DNA of 37,126 nucleotides from NCBI GenBank assembly GCA_937907715.1, contig CALERM010000014.1, forward strand, positions 1 to 37,126, in the 5' to 3' direction. Each line of letters opens with the position of its first letter. Position 1 is the stretch's first letter. The translations under genes were made by a program, and so were the position numbers. Of this stretch, positions 1-6,782 are shown piece after piece. The notes under the pieces are model-generated. The model saw only the letters and a list, made by a program, of their open reading frames with translations. It had not been told where the DNA came from and searched no databases. The stretch is from an uncultured Clostridia bacterium. Lineage in GTDB: Bacteria; Bacillota; Clostridia; Oscillospirales; Oscillospiraceae.

Positions 1-28
1 ACGAAAAGTAAACATTGGAAAAGCCCTG

Positions 29-53
29 ATGCCCGCCGGTTTCCGGCGGGCAT
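29..53. terminator. Hairpin, probable terminator of the DUF421-DUF4363 pair
   Basis: An 11-bp perfect stem (ATGCCCGCCGG, 29-39, with its complement 43-53) and a 3-nt loop lie directly after the stop of the minus-strand DUF4363 gene. Read on the minus strand the stem is followed by CAGGGCTTTTCC, a weak T-run. On the plus strand it is followed by TTTATG. It could therefore end transcripts from either side. Confidence 0.6.
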
Positions 54-60
54 TTATGCG

Positions 61-441
61 CTATAGAATGTTTTCGATTGACGGCAGCTCCATCTGGCGG
101 ATGTGCTCGATGGAAAAGCGCAGCTCCGCGCAGCCGGCAAGAAAATCGTCGCGGTCCTCCAACATGGCATACTGGCGCAAAGCGGCAAAGCACCCTAAAA
201 TATTGTCGATCTCGCTGTGCGTCAGCGTCAGCCCCAAATAGCGCTCATACTGCCGCCAGATGCGCAGCGCCTGCTGCACGGACGCGCGGCAGGCTTCAAA
301 ATTATATACCTGCGCCTGCTCCTGCGCGCTTGTGAGCGCGGAAAGCGTTTGCGCGCAGATCTCGCGGATGTGCAGCATCGAAAACAGGCAGAATGAGAGC
401 GCCAGCAGCAGAATGACGCACGAAAGAAGAATATGGCGCAT
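61..441 (-). CDS. DUF4363 family membrane-anchored protein
   Basis: A 126-residue protein with one N-terminal membrane segment (about residues 3-23, followed by short basic and helical sequence). The remainder is mostly amphipathic helix, presumably outside the membrane. Size, layout and position right after a DUF421 gene fit the DUF4363 family, which in clostridia commonly follows DUF421 proteins. The start is supported by AAAGGAG about 9 nt upstream, lying inside the end of the DUF421 gene, so the two are probably co-translated (6-nt gap). The function is unknown. Association with spore membranes has been suggested for DUF421 relatives, and a role here is inference only. Confidence 0.75.
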   Translation of the reverse strand: MRHILLSCVILLLALSFCLFSMLHIREICAQTLSALTSAQEQAQVYNFEACRASVQQALRIWRQYERYLGLTLTHSEIDNILGCFAALRQYAMLEDRDDFLAGCAELRFSIEHIRQMELPSIENIL

Positions 442-447
442 GCGGCG

Positions 448-1116
448 TCACTCCTTTCTGCAGAAGAAAATTTTCCCGCCCGGCGCGCAGGAAAGAAGGT
501 ACACGTCTTTTGCGCAGCACTGATATTCGCGCAGCACCTCGTCGACCCAGGCGCGCGGCTTTCCGAGCTTCGGCAGGTTCTCACGCAGCACATGCCCGTC
601 GGAGATCACGGTCACGGGCAGCTGCGTGTCTTCCACCTTCACGCCTGCGTCCTTTGCGCCGGCGGGCTTATGCTTTGCGTAGGGCAGGATGCTGACCTGT
701 CCGCCGGTTTCCAGAATCGCGTATTGGACGCAGGAAAGATCTGTGATGCCCTCCATGCGCGCAAACTCGGTCAGCTCGTCCGGCGTGATGCGCGTTTTTT
801 TCATATTGTCCTGCAAAAGCCGCCCGTTTTCCATCAGAATGACCGGCTTGCCGCACAGAAGCCTTCGCGCGCGCACGCTGTGGTAGACCAGAACGGACAG
901 CAGCAGCTCCATGGACAGCACCACCAGAATCGGAATCAGCCCCGCCAGCAGCGGAATGCCGGTCTCCTGCATGGGTACGGCGGCGAGGTTTGCAAGAAGC
1001 ATCGTGACGACAAATTCCATCGGCTCCATTTCGCCCAGCTGGCGCTTTCCCATGAGGCGGATGACGAGAATGAGGATGCTGTAAAGGATCACGGTGCGGA
1101 TGAATGAAATGAGCAT
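448..1116 (-). CDS. DUF421 (YetF-like) integral membrane protein
   Basis: A 222-residue protein with three N-terminal membrane segments (about residues 5-25, 35-52 and 58-80), then a soluble domain with the DUF421 hallmark around KPVILMENGRLLQDNMKK and a TPDEL...LR-type helix, ending in a small beta-rich part. Homologues in Bacillus (YetF, YdfS) are linked to spore envelope properties, but the biochemical role is unknown. I start at the ATG at 1116 because GGGAGG lies 8 nt upstream. The frame stays open upstream to 1293, but that extension is not membrane-like and would run into the divergent gene's promoter. It is the first gene of a two-gene unit with DUF4363. Confidence 0.85.
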   Translation of the reverse strand: MLISFIRTVILYSILILVIRLMGKRQLGEMEPMEFVVTMLLANLAAVPMQETGIPLLAGLIPILVVLSMELLLSVLVYHSVRARRLLCGKPVILMENGRLLQDNMKKTRITPDELTEFARMEGITDLSCVQYAILETGGQVSILPYAKHKPAGAKDAGVKVEDTQLPVTVISDGHVLRENLPKLGKPRAWVDEVLREYQCCAKDVYLLSCAPGGKIFFCRKE

Positions 1117-1211
1117 GGCAATTTTCCTCCCTACGGCAGTATTTGCCGGAGGCGGGAAACGTATGCATCGGACAGGTGCAGTATTTTGTTCTAGGATTTT
1201 GAACGAATGTG

Positions 1212-1220
1212 TGATATAAT
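1212..1220 (+). promoter_or_regulatory. Extended -10 promoter of the ruvCAB region
   Basis: TGATATAAT (TGn plus a perfect TATAAT, 1215-1220) reads as an extended -10 element. No good -35 lies 16-18 nt upstream (TAGGAT is poor). Transcription would start near 1227, which makes an ATG at 1229 essentially leaderless and favours the TTG at 1256 as the start of the first gene. Confidence 0.6.
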
Positions 1221-1255
1221 CTATCCATATGCGAAAGAAACGGGAGGCGGCAGGA

Positions 1256-1435
1256 TTGACACCGGAACGCTCGACAGAAGAACTGGAATACAAAAGCGCG
1301 CACGCGCAGCCGGAGGAGAAACGTCCCTACGCGCCGCGCCCGAAAAGTCAGATCATTCTGGCGTGGGTGCTGCTGGCGGTGGTGCTGTTTGCCATCGGCG
1401 GCATGTGCTACTGGCAGATGTTCGGAAAATTCTGA
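1256..1435 (+). CDS. Small single-pass membrane protein with TTG start
   Basis: A 59-residue protein: a charged, Glu/Arg/Pro-rich N-terminal half, then one hydrophobic segment (about residues 32-51) and a short aromatic tail ending FGKF. The open frame reaches back to an ATG at 1229, but that codon has no ribosome site and would sit at the very start of the transcript. The TTG at 1256 has GGGAGG at 1242-1247, 8 nt away, so I choose it. It is the first gene of the ruvC-ruvA-ruvB-glmM run (12 nt before ruvC, whose Shine-Dalgarno follows this stop directly). I recognise no family, and the function is unknown. Confidence 0.7.
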   Translation: MTPERSTEELEYKSAHAQPEEKRPYAPRPKSQIILAWVLLAVVLFAIGGMCYWQMFGKF

Positions 1436-1447
1436 CAGGAGGCGGCT

Positions 1448-1951
1448 ATGCAGATTCTCGGCATCGACCCCGGCTATGCGACGACGGGCTTCGGCGTTTT
1501 GCAGGCGGAGCGGGGGCAGCTGCATCTTCTGAACTACGGAACGATCACCACGCCCGCCGGACCGGCGCTCTCGAAGCGCCTGGTGATGCTCTACGACGAT
1601 ATGATGGAGCTTCTGAACACCGTAAAGCCTGATGCGGTGGCGGTCGAGGAGCTTTTTTGGGGACACAACGTGACAACCGGCATCGGCGTCAGCCACGGAA
1701 GAGGCGTTATTCTGCTGGCAATCGAGCAATACGGCGCGCCGCTTTTTGAGTATACGCCCAATCAGGTCAAGCAGGCGGTGGTTGGCTACGGCGGCGCGGA
1801 AAAGCGGCAGGTCATGGACATGACGCGCCGGATTCTGAAAATGGAAAAGGTGGCGCGCCCGGACGACGCGGCGGACGCCATCGCCATCGCACTGTGCCAC
1901 GCGAGAAGCGCGACGAGCCTTCTGCGCCGCGTACAGGAAGCAAGGGGATAG
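1448..1951 (+). CDS. ruvC: RuvC, Holliday-junction resolvase
   Basis: Crossover junction endodeoxyribonuclease that cuts four-way DNA junctions during recombination and repair, working as a dimer with the RuvAB motor. At 167 residues it has the normal family length. All four acidic catalytic residues are visible in an RNase H-like fold: D7 in GIDPG, E67 in VEELFW, and D140 and D143 in DDAADAIA. AGGAGG at 1437-1442 serves the ATG. It is followed 3 nt later by ruvA, so resolvase and motor are made together, the usual clostridial order ruvC-ruvA-ruvB. Confidence 0.97.
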   Translation: MQILGIDPGYATTGFGVLQAERGQLHLLNYGTITTPAGPALSKRLVMLYDDMMELLNTVKPDAVAVEELFWGHNVTTGIGVSHGRGVILLAIEQYGAPLFEYTPNQVKQAVVGYGGAEKRQVMDMTRRILKMEKVARPDDAADAIAIALCHARSATSLLRRVQEARG

Positions 1952-1954
1952 CGT

Positions 1955-2554
1955 ATGTTTTATTATCTGAACGGAACCATTACAATCCTTGATACGAACC
2001 TCGCGGTGGTCGACTGCGGGGGCGTTGGCTATGCCTGCCATACGACAAACTATACGATTTCCCGTCTGCAGGTCGGCAGACAGGCAAAGCTCTATACCTA
2101 CTGCAACGTCAAAGAGGACGCCTTCGATATTTTCGGCTTTTACACGCGCGAGGAGCTGAGCTGCTTTGAAAAGCTGCTGAGCGTGGGCGGCGTGGGACCG
2201 AAGGCGGCGCTGGCGATTCTGTCGGTCGTGACGCCGGACCAGTTTACGCTGGCAGTCATGACGCAGGACGTGAAGACGCTTACGATGGCGCAGGGCGTCG
2301 GCAAAAAGCTTGCCGAGCGGATTATGCTGGAGCTCAAGGGAACATTCACGCCCGCGCAGATGGAGGCAAACGTCGCGCAGATGGATCTTGTCTCGCCCGT
2401 GCGCGGCAGCAAGACCGCAGAGGCGACGGCGGCGCTCAGCAGCCTCGGCTACAGCCAGCAGGAGATAGCCGCAGCGCTCAAGGGCGTGGACGTCAACGCC
2501 ATGACGGTTGAGGATATGGTCCGCCACGCGCTCAGAGCCATGGTCATGCAGTAA
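1955..2554 (+). CDS. ruvA: RuvA, Holliday-junction branch-migration DNA-binding subunit
   Basis: A 199-residue junction-binding subunit that forms tetramers and loads the RuvB hexamer. Domains in order: N-terminal OB fold (residues 1-62) with an acidic-pin-like KEDAFD near residue 55, two helix-hairpin-helix motifs (GGVGPKAAL near 80 and GVGKKLAE near 115), a flexible linker, and a C-terminal three-helix domain (about 150-199) that contacts RuvB. The start lies 3 nt after the ruvC stop, with a GGGG-containing ribosome site in the end of ruvC. It is 12 nt ahead of ruvB. Confidence 0.97.
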   Translation: MFYYLNGTITILDTNLAVVDCGGVGYACHTTNYTISRLQVGRQAKLYTYCNVKEDAFDIFGFYTREELSCFEKLLSVGGVGPKAALAILSVVTPDQFTLAVMTQDVKTLTMAQGVGKKLAERIMLELKGTFTPAQMEANVAQMDLVSPVRGSKTAEATAALSSLGYSQQEIAAALKGVDVNAMTVEDMVRHALRAMVMQ

Positions 2555-2566
2555 GGGGGAAACGCC

Positions 2567-3613
2567 ATGAGTCTTGATTTTTCACAGGATTATGAAGCGC
2601 CGATTGTCACGACGAGCTTGATCCCGCAGGACGACGGCGAGGTGAGCCTGCGCCCGAAAACGCTCGCAGACTATACCGGACAGGAAAAGGCGAAGGAGAA
2701 TCTCTCGGTCTATATCGAAGCGGCAAAGCGGCGCAATGAGCCGTTGGACCATGTGCTGTTATACGGTCCGCCGGGACTCGGCAAGACGACGCTTGCGGGC
2801 GTGATTGCAAACGAAATGGGCTCCTCCATTCGCGTCACATCGGGTCCCGCGATTGAAAAGGCGGGAGATCTGGCGGCGCTTCTGACAAACCTTGCGCCCG
2901 GGGACATTCTGTTTATCGACGAAATTCACCGGCTCAACCGCGCGGTCGAGGAAATTCTCTATCCCGCGATGGAGGACTACGCGATCGATATCATCATCGG
3001 AAAAGGTCCGTCTGCAAACTCCATTCGGCTGGACCTGCCGCGCTTTACGCTCATCGGCGCGACGACGCGCGCCGGACAGCTGTCAAGTCCGCTGCGCGAC
3101 CGTTTCGGTGTGCAGCTGCGGCTGGAGCTTTACACGAACGATGAGCTGAGCCGGATTGTCACGCGCTCGGCGGCACTGCTTGGCATTGACATTGACCCCA
3201 TGGGCGCGTTGGAGATTGCCTCGCGCTCAAGAGGCACGCCCCGCATTGCAAACCGGCTTCTGCGCCGCGTGCGCGATTTTGCGCAGGTGTATCACGACGG
3301 CGTCATTACGAAGGACGCCGCTGACCACGCGCTGGGGAAGCTGGAGGTCGATCACCTGGGGCTGGACGCCATCGACCGGCGGATGCTGACGGCAATTGTC
3401 CGCAACTACGGCGGCGGTCCCGTGGGGCTGGAAACGCTGGCGGCGACCATCGGAGAAGAAGCGGTGACGCTCGAGGACGTGTATGAGCCGTATCTGATGC
3501 AGATCGGGTTTCTGACGCGCACGCCGAGAGGGCGCTGCGTGACGCAGCTTGCGTATGAGCATCTGCATCTGCCCGCGCTGCAGAGCGCGCAGGGCGAGCA
3601 GCTGAGTTTTTGA
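2567..3613 (+). CDS. ruvB: RuvB, Holliday-junction branch-migration ATPase
   Basis: An AAA+ helicase motor of 348 residues that drives branch migration as a hexamer on RuvA-bound junctions. Visible motifs: Walker A GPPGLGKTT (67-75), Walker B with DEIH (118-121), sensor 1 GATTRAG (164-170), arginine-finger region PLRDRF (about 175-180), and a C-terminal winged-helix domain containing the conserved VYEPYLMQIGF(L) stretch near 305-320. AAGGGGGAAACGCC precedes the ATG. glmM begins 18 nt downstream and probably shares the transcript. Confidence 0.97.
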   Translation: MSLDFSQDYEAPIVTTSLIPQDDGEVSLRPKTLADYTGQEKAKENLSVYIEAAKRRNEPLDHVLLYGPPGLGKTTLAGVIANEMGSSIRVTSGPAIEKAGDLAALLTNLAPGDILFIDEIHRLNRAVEEILYPAMEDYAIDIIIGKGPSANSIRLDLPRFTLIGATTRAGQLSSPLRDRFGVQLRLELYTNDELSRIVTRSAALLGIDIDPMGALEIASRSRGTPRIANRLLRRVRDFAQVYHDGVITKDAADHALGKLEVDHLGLDAIDRRMLTAIVRNYGGGPVGLETLAATIGEEAVTLEDVYEPYLMQIGFLTRTPRGRCVTQLAYEHLHLPALQSAQGEQLSF

Positions 3614-3631
3614 GTAAGAAGGGTTATCGGT

Positions 3632-4990
3632 ATGGGAAAATTATTTGGAACGGACGGCATTCGCGGCGTCGCCAACGAGACGCTGACGTGCCGGCTTGCA
3701 TACAGGGTCGGTCAGGCGGCGGCAATCAGCCTTGCAAGAGCGAACGGAAAACGACCGAAGGTCGTCATCGGCAAGGACACGCGCATTTCCTCGGATATGC
3801 TCGAGGCGGCGCTTCTGGCAGGACTTACTGCCAGCGGCTGCGATGCGGTCAGACTCGGCGTGATTCCGACGCCGGCAGTCGCATATCTGACGGTACATGA
3901 GCAGGCGGACGCAGGCATTGTCATTTCGGCGTCCCACAATCCGTTTGAGCATAACGGCATCAAGATGTTCTCGGCGCAGGGCTTCAAGCTCAGCGACGAG
4001 CTGGAGGCAAAGATCGAGGCGCTGATTTTGCAGGAGGGAGAGCTTCCTGCCCGCACGCACGGCGAGATCGGCAGAATCTACGACGGCGCGCAGCTGATGG
4101 ATGCGTATCTGGAGCATCTGGCGTCTACGGTGGACAAACTCAAGCCGATCCGGGTTGTCTTCGACTGTGCCAACGGCGCGGCAAGCGCGACGGCAAAGAA
4201 GCTCTTCTCGCGCTTTGCGCTGCAGGCAGAGTATCTGAGCGTATCGCCCGACGGCGTGAATATCAACGAAAACTGCGGCTCGACACACCTGGGCAGACTC
4301 AGCCGCGCGGTCCGGGACGGCGGCTTCCAGCTCGGGCTTGCATTCGACGGCGATGCGGACCGCTGTCTCGCGGTCGACGAGAACGGAAATGAGATTGACG
4401 GCGACCAGATCATGGCAATCTGCGCCGAATATCTGAGCGCACAGGGAAAGCTCCGTTCGGAAGGGTTTGTGGCGACGGTCATGTCGAACCTCGGGCTTCA
4501 CAAATTCTGCGAGCAGCAGCACCTGAAGCTCAAGTGCGCCGCGGTCGGCGACCGCAACGTGCTGGAGCTGATGCAGAAGGAGCATATGGTTCTCGGCGGC
4601 GAGCAGTCGGGGCACATTATTTTCCTGGAGCATATGACGACCGGCGACGGGCAGCTGGCGGCGCTGCAGTTTCTCTCCATTCTCGGAGAAAGCGGCAAGC
4701 GTGCAAGCGAGCTTGCCGGGCAGATCACGCATTACCCGCAGGTGCTGAAAAACGTCAAGGTCGGTTCCAATGCGGAAAAGACGGCGATTCTGAGCAGTCC
4801 CGAGCTGGCACAGGCGACGGCGCGCGAGGAGCAGCGCCTTACGGGGCGCGGACGGATTTTGCTGCGCGCATCCGGCACGGAGCCGCTCATTCGTGTGATG
4901 GCGGAGGCGGACACACAAGATCTTGCGGAAAGCGTGGTAAAAACGCTGGTGGAAGCCGTCGAAAACGTACAAAAAATCCTGAAAAAATAA
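3632..4990 (+). CDS. glmM: GlmM, phosphoglucosamine mutase
   Basis: Converts glucosamine-6-phosphate to glucosamine-1-phosphate, on the route to UDP-GlcNAc, peptidoglycan and teichoic acids. The 452-residue length is typical. Four-domain alpha-D-phosphohexomutase motifs are present: phosphoserine loop SASHNP (99-104, catalytic Ser101), metal loop DGDADR (239-244), sugar-specificity loop GGEQSGH (322-328) and phosphate-binding RASGTEP (412-418). The N-terminal GTDGIRG is the GlmM signature that separates it from phosphomannomutases. It follows ruvB by 18 nt. A strong new promoter begins 18 nt after its stop. Confidence 0.96.
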   Translation: MGKLFGTDGIRGVANETLTCRLAYRVGQAAAISLARANGKRPKVVIGKDTRISSDMLEAALLAGLTASGCDAVRLGVIPTPAVAYLTVHEQADAGIVISASHNPFEHNGIKMFSAQGFKLSDELEAKIEALILQEGELPARTHGEIGRIYDGAQLMDAYLEHLASTVDKLKPIRVVFDCANGAASATAKKLFSRFALQAEYLSVSPDGVNINENCGSTHLGRLSRAVRDGGFQLGLAFDGDADRCLAVDENGNEIDGDQIMAICAEYLSAQGKLRSEGFVATVMSNLGLHKFCEQQHLKLKCAAVGDRNVLELMQKEHMVLGGEQSGHIIFLEHMTTGDGQLAALQFLSILGESGKRASELAGQITHYPQVLKNVKVGSNAEKTAILSSPELAQATAREEQRLTGRGRILLRASGTEPLIRVMAEADTQDLAESVVKTLVEAVENVQKILKK

Positions 4991-5008
4991 AAAGGGTTTT
5001 ATTTACTA

Positions 5009-5037
5009 TTGACAAATGGGAAAAGCTTGCATATAAT
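5009..5037 (+). promoter_or_regulatory. Consensus sigma-A-type promoter of the structured leader
   Basis: A perfect TTGACA (5009-5014), 17-nt spacer and perfect TATAAT (5032-5037). One of the two all-consensus promoters in the window, it implies strong constitutive transcription of the leader and zinc-ribbon gene. Predicted start is near 5044. Confidence 0.9.
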
Positions 5038-5043
5038 AAGCAG

Positions 5044-5241
5044 AGTAAGGACGGTGGCCGGAGCCGAGCCAAGCGTGAATTTGTGGAAATTCCGGTACCA
5101 CAGCCTTGTTGATTCTTTCGGTTTTTTCTTTGTACCCTCTCTTCGTGTACAGACCCCATGAGAACACACGGCAAATCACAGCGCATCCAGCTTCTTGCTG
5201 ATGGCATATAAAGACCCTGATCTCAGGGCACATCATTTTCG
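5044..5241 (+). ncRNA. Structured ~200-nt leader or ncRNA, possible raiA-type RNA
   Basis: Between a consensus promoter and the zinc-ribbon gene lies about 200 nt with no coding content. Visible helices: UGUGG 5082-5086 with CCACA 5098-5102; UGUAC 5131-5135 with GUACA 5147-5151; CAU-C-CAGC 5184-5191 with GCUGAUG 5197-5203 (one bulged C); CCCUG 5215-5219 with CAGGG 5224-5228 closed by AUCU. No terminator separates it from the gene. Length, phylum, strong promoter and location remind me of the raiA-motif RNA, but I cannot run a covariance search and the match is from memory. It could equally be an undescribed cis-regulator. Confidence 0.45.
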
Positions 5242-5265
5242 CTAAAAAAGAGAGGTAACATCAAA

Positions 5266-5544
5266 ATGTACGAAGACAAAACTTTGGTCTGTAAGGAATG
5301 TGGCAAGGAATTCGTTTTCACCGCCGGTGAGCAGGAATTCTACGCAGAAAGAGGCTTCCAGAACGAGCCCCAGCGCTGCAAGGCCTGCCGCGATGCCCGC
5401 AAGACTGCGACCCGTGGTCCCAGAGAGTACTTTACTGCGACCTGCGCTGCCTGCGGCGGCGAAGCTCGTGTTCCCTTTGAGCCGAAGTCCGATCGTCCCG
5501 TCTACTGCAGCGACTGCTTCGCTCGCATGAAGGCGCAGGGCTAA
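5266..5544 (+). CDS. Zinc-ribbon protein (CxxC-x17-CxxC type)
   Basis: A 92-residue protein with two metal-binding modules. The N-terminal module (residues 1-50) has CKEC and, about 29 residues on, CKAC, as in the probable zinc-ribbon family. The C-terminal module has CAAC, exactly 17 residues, then CSDC, the CxxC-x17-CxxC pattern, with the usual basic and Pro-rich loop between. Eight cysteines imply two zinc sites. AGAGAGG lies about 9 nt before the ATG. Expressed from a consensus promoter through a long structured leader and closed by its own terminator, so probably monocistronic and abundant. A nucleic-acid or ribosome-associated role is plausible but not shown. Confidence 0.85.
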   Translation: MYEDKTLVCKECGKEFVFTAGEQEFYAERGFQNEPQRCKACRDARKTATRGPREYFTATCAACGGEARVPFEPKSDRPVYCSDCFARMKAQG

Positions 5545-5569
5545 GCAAAACCTGCCAACATACAAACAG

Positions 5570-5595
5570 GCGGAAGGCGAAAGCCTTCCGCTTTT
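5570..5595 (+). terminator. Rho-independent terminator of the zinc-ribbon gene
   Basis: A 9-bp GC-rich perfect stem (GCGGAAGGC 5570-5578, GCCTTCCGC 5583-5591) with a GAAA tetraloop, followed by TTTT. It is a strong classical terminator 26 nt after the stop codon. Confidence 0.92.
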
Positions 5596-5600
5596 CTGCT

Positions 5601-5749
5601 GTCAAAAAACCTTTCAGAGTAACGATTACGGAAAGGAAGATAGTGTGAAAGATGACGCCCGCAGGCTAATCCGGCGCGCAACCGGCGCGAAGCGGCGGCA
5701 CTTAGCGCGCGGAAACCCATCAGGGGTGGTCACACGCATAAGAGCCGCC
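5601..5749 (+). repeat. Dispersed structured repeat, copy A (3'-truncated)
   Basis: Starts GTCAAAAAACC and carries the shared head (CCTTTC...GAAAGG hairpin, then AGGAAGATAGTGTGAAAG), a GC-rich middle module (about 5652-5710, with GCTAA/TTAGC ends), the AAACCCATCAGGGGTG block (5713-5728) and the 5' arm of the GTCACACGCA hairpin. It then stops inside GCCGCC, where the stem of the transporter terminator begins. It is nearly identical to copy B (reverse strand) up to that point and lacks the 3' half found in B and C. It lies between convergent genes. No open frame, target-site duplication or transposase is visible. Confidence 0.9.
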
Positions 5750-5775
5750 CCTGCAGCTTTGCTGCAGGGGCGGCT
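5743..5775 (-). terminator. Terminator hairpin of the ABC transporter operon
   Basis: A perfect 15-bp stem (AGCCGCCCCTGCAGC 5743-5757 with its complement 5761-5775) and a 3-nt loop, 11 nt beyond the stop of the last permease gene on the minus strand. The minus-strand T-run is weak (TCTTATG). The left arm overlaps the broken end of repeat copy A. Confidence 0.75.
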
Positions 5776-5786
5776 GGCTTGTATTT

Positions 5787-6779
5787 CTATCGTTCTTCGC
5801 GGAAGTAGGCAAGACCCAGCGACTGGGGCGGCTGATCCTCGCGCTTTTTGCGCAGTGAGACAATGATCAGGACGACCAGCGTAACCACGTAGGGGAGCAT
5901 TTTATAAAGCTCCTTGATGGCAAGGTTCGTGCCGGTGGGGATGAAGATGTAGAGAATGTAGCAGCCGCCGAAGAGGATCGAGGCAAGCACACTCACATTC
6001 GGACGCCAGATCGTGAAGATAACGAGGGCGATTGCCAGCCAGCCGCGGTCGCCGAAGGCGTTGTTCGACCACACGCCGCAGGCGTAGTCCATGACGTAGT
6101 ACAGACCGCCCAGACCTGCGATCATGCTGCCGATGCAGGTCGCGAGGTACTTGTACTTCGTGACGTTGATACCGGCGGCGTCTGCCGTTGCCGCACTTTC
6201 GCCGACAGCGCGCAGGTGAAGACCGGTGCGCGTGTGCTTGAGGAAGTAGGAAGCAAGAAGCGCAATGACGATCGCGAGGTACGCCAGAAAGCCGTAGGAC
6301 AGGAAAACCTGACCGAACCAGCCGGTCGTCTCGGCGATGGGAAGGGATTTGCTGAAATAGGCGCTGGTGGCTGACAGCGCAATGGACGGAACCTCGCTGC
6401 CGGAGAGCTTGATCAGAGATCCGCCGAAGAAGTTGCCGACGCCGACGCCGAAGGTCGTGAGGGCAAGACCGGTGACATTCTGGTTGGCGCGGAGGGTAAC
6501 AGTCAGCAGGCAGTAAATCAGACCCATCAGAAGAGATCCTGCCAGCGAGCAGAGCATCGGAATGCCGATGGCGGCAAGCGCGCTCATTTCGGCGGCGGGA
6601 ACCGACTGCTCATAGAAGAAGGCTCCGATGACGCCGCAGATACCGCCGACATACATGACGCCGGGGATGCCGAGGTTCAGGTTGCCGGATTTTTCGGTAA
6701 GGATCTCGCCGGTGCTGCCATACAGAAGCGGGATGCCCTGCATGACGGCGCGGGGAATGAACGAAGCAAAATCAAACAT
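5787..6779 (-). CDS. ABC transporter permease, nucleoside (BmpA/NupQ) type
   Basis: Second permease of a purine-nucleoside-type importer: 330 residues, about eight to nine hydrophobic segments. The family hallmark is in the N-terminal loop: GSTGEILTEKSGNLNLGIPG, with the ExxGxxNLGxxG pattern typical of branched-chain and sugar-type permeases. The central AVGESAATADAAGINV stretch is the cytoplasmic EAA-like coupling helix that contacts the ATPase. It resembles Bacillus NupQ/YufQ. It lies 3 nt after the partner permease and is the last gene of the operon. Substrate is inferred from family and from the nearby guanine deaminase. Confidence 0.88.
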   Translation of the reverse strand: MFDFASFIPRAVMQGIPLLYGSTGEILTEKSGNLNLGIPGVMYVGGICGVIGAFFYEQSVPAAEMSALAAIGIPMLCSLAGSLLMGLIYCLLTVTLRANQNVTGLALTTFGVGVGNFFGGSLIKLSGSEVPSIALSATSAYFSKSLPIAETTGWFGQVFLSYGFLAYLAIVIALLASYFLKHTRTGLHLRAVGESAATADAAGINVTKYKYLATCIGSMIAGLGGLYYVMDYACGVWSNNAFGDRGWLAIALVIFTIWRPNVSVLASILFGGCYILYIFIPTGTNLAIKELYKMLPYVVTLVVLIIVSLRKKREDQPPQSLGLAYFREER

Positions 6780-6782
6780 CTC

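Noticed and set aside
1229..1255. ATG-initiated N-terminal extension of the small membrane protein
   Set aside because: The ATG lies about 2 nt from the predicted transcript start with no ribosome site. TTG at 1256 has GGGAGG at ideal spacing.
668..2527. 619-codon minus-strand open frame over ruvC and ruvA
   Set aside because: Antisense to unmistakable ruvC and ruvA. Composition is His/Arg/Ala-rich with no motif.
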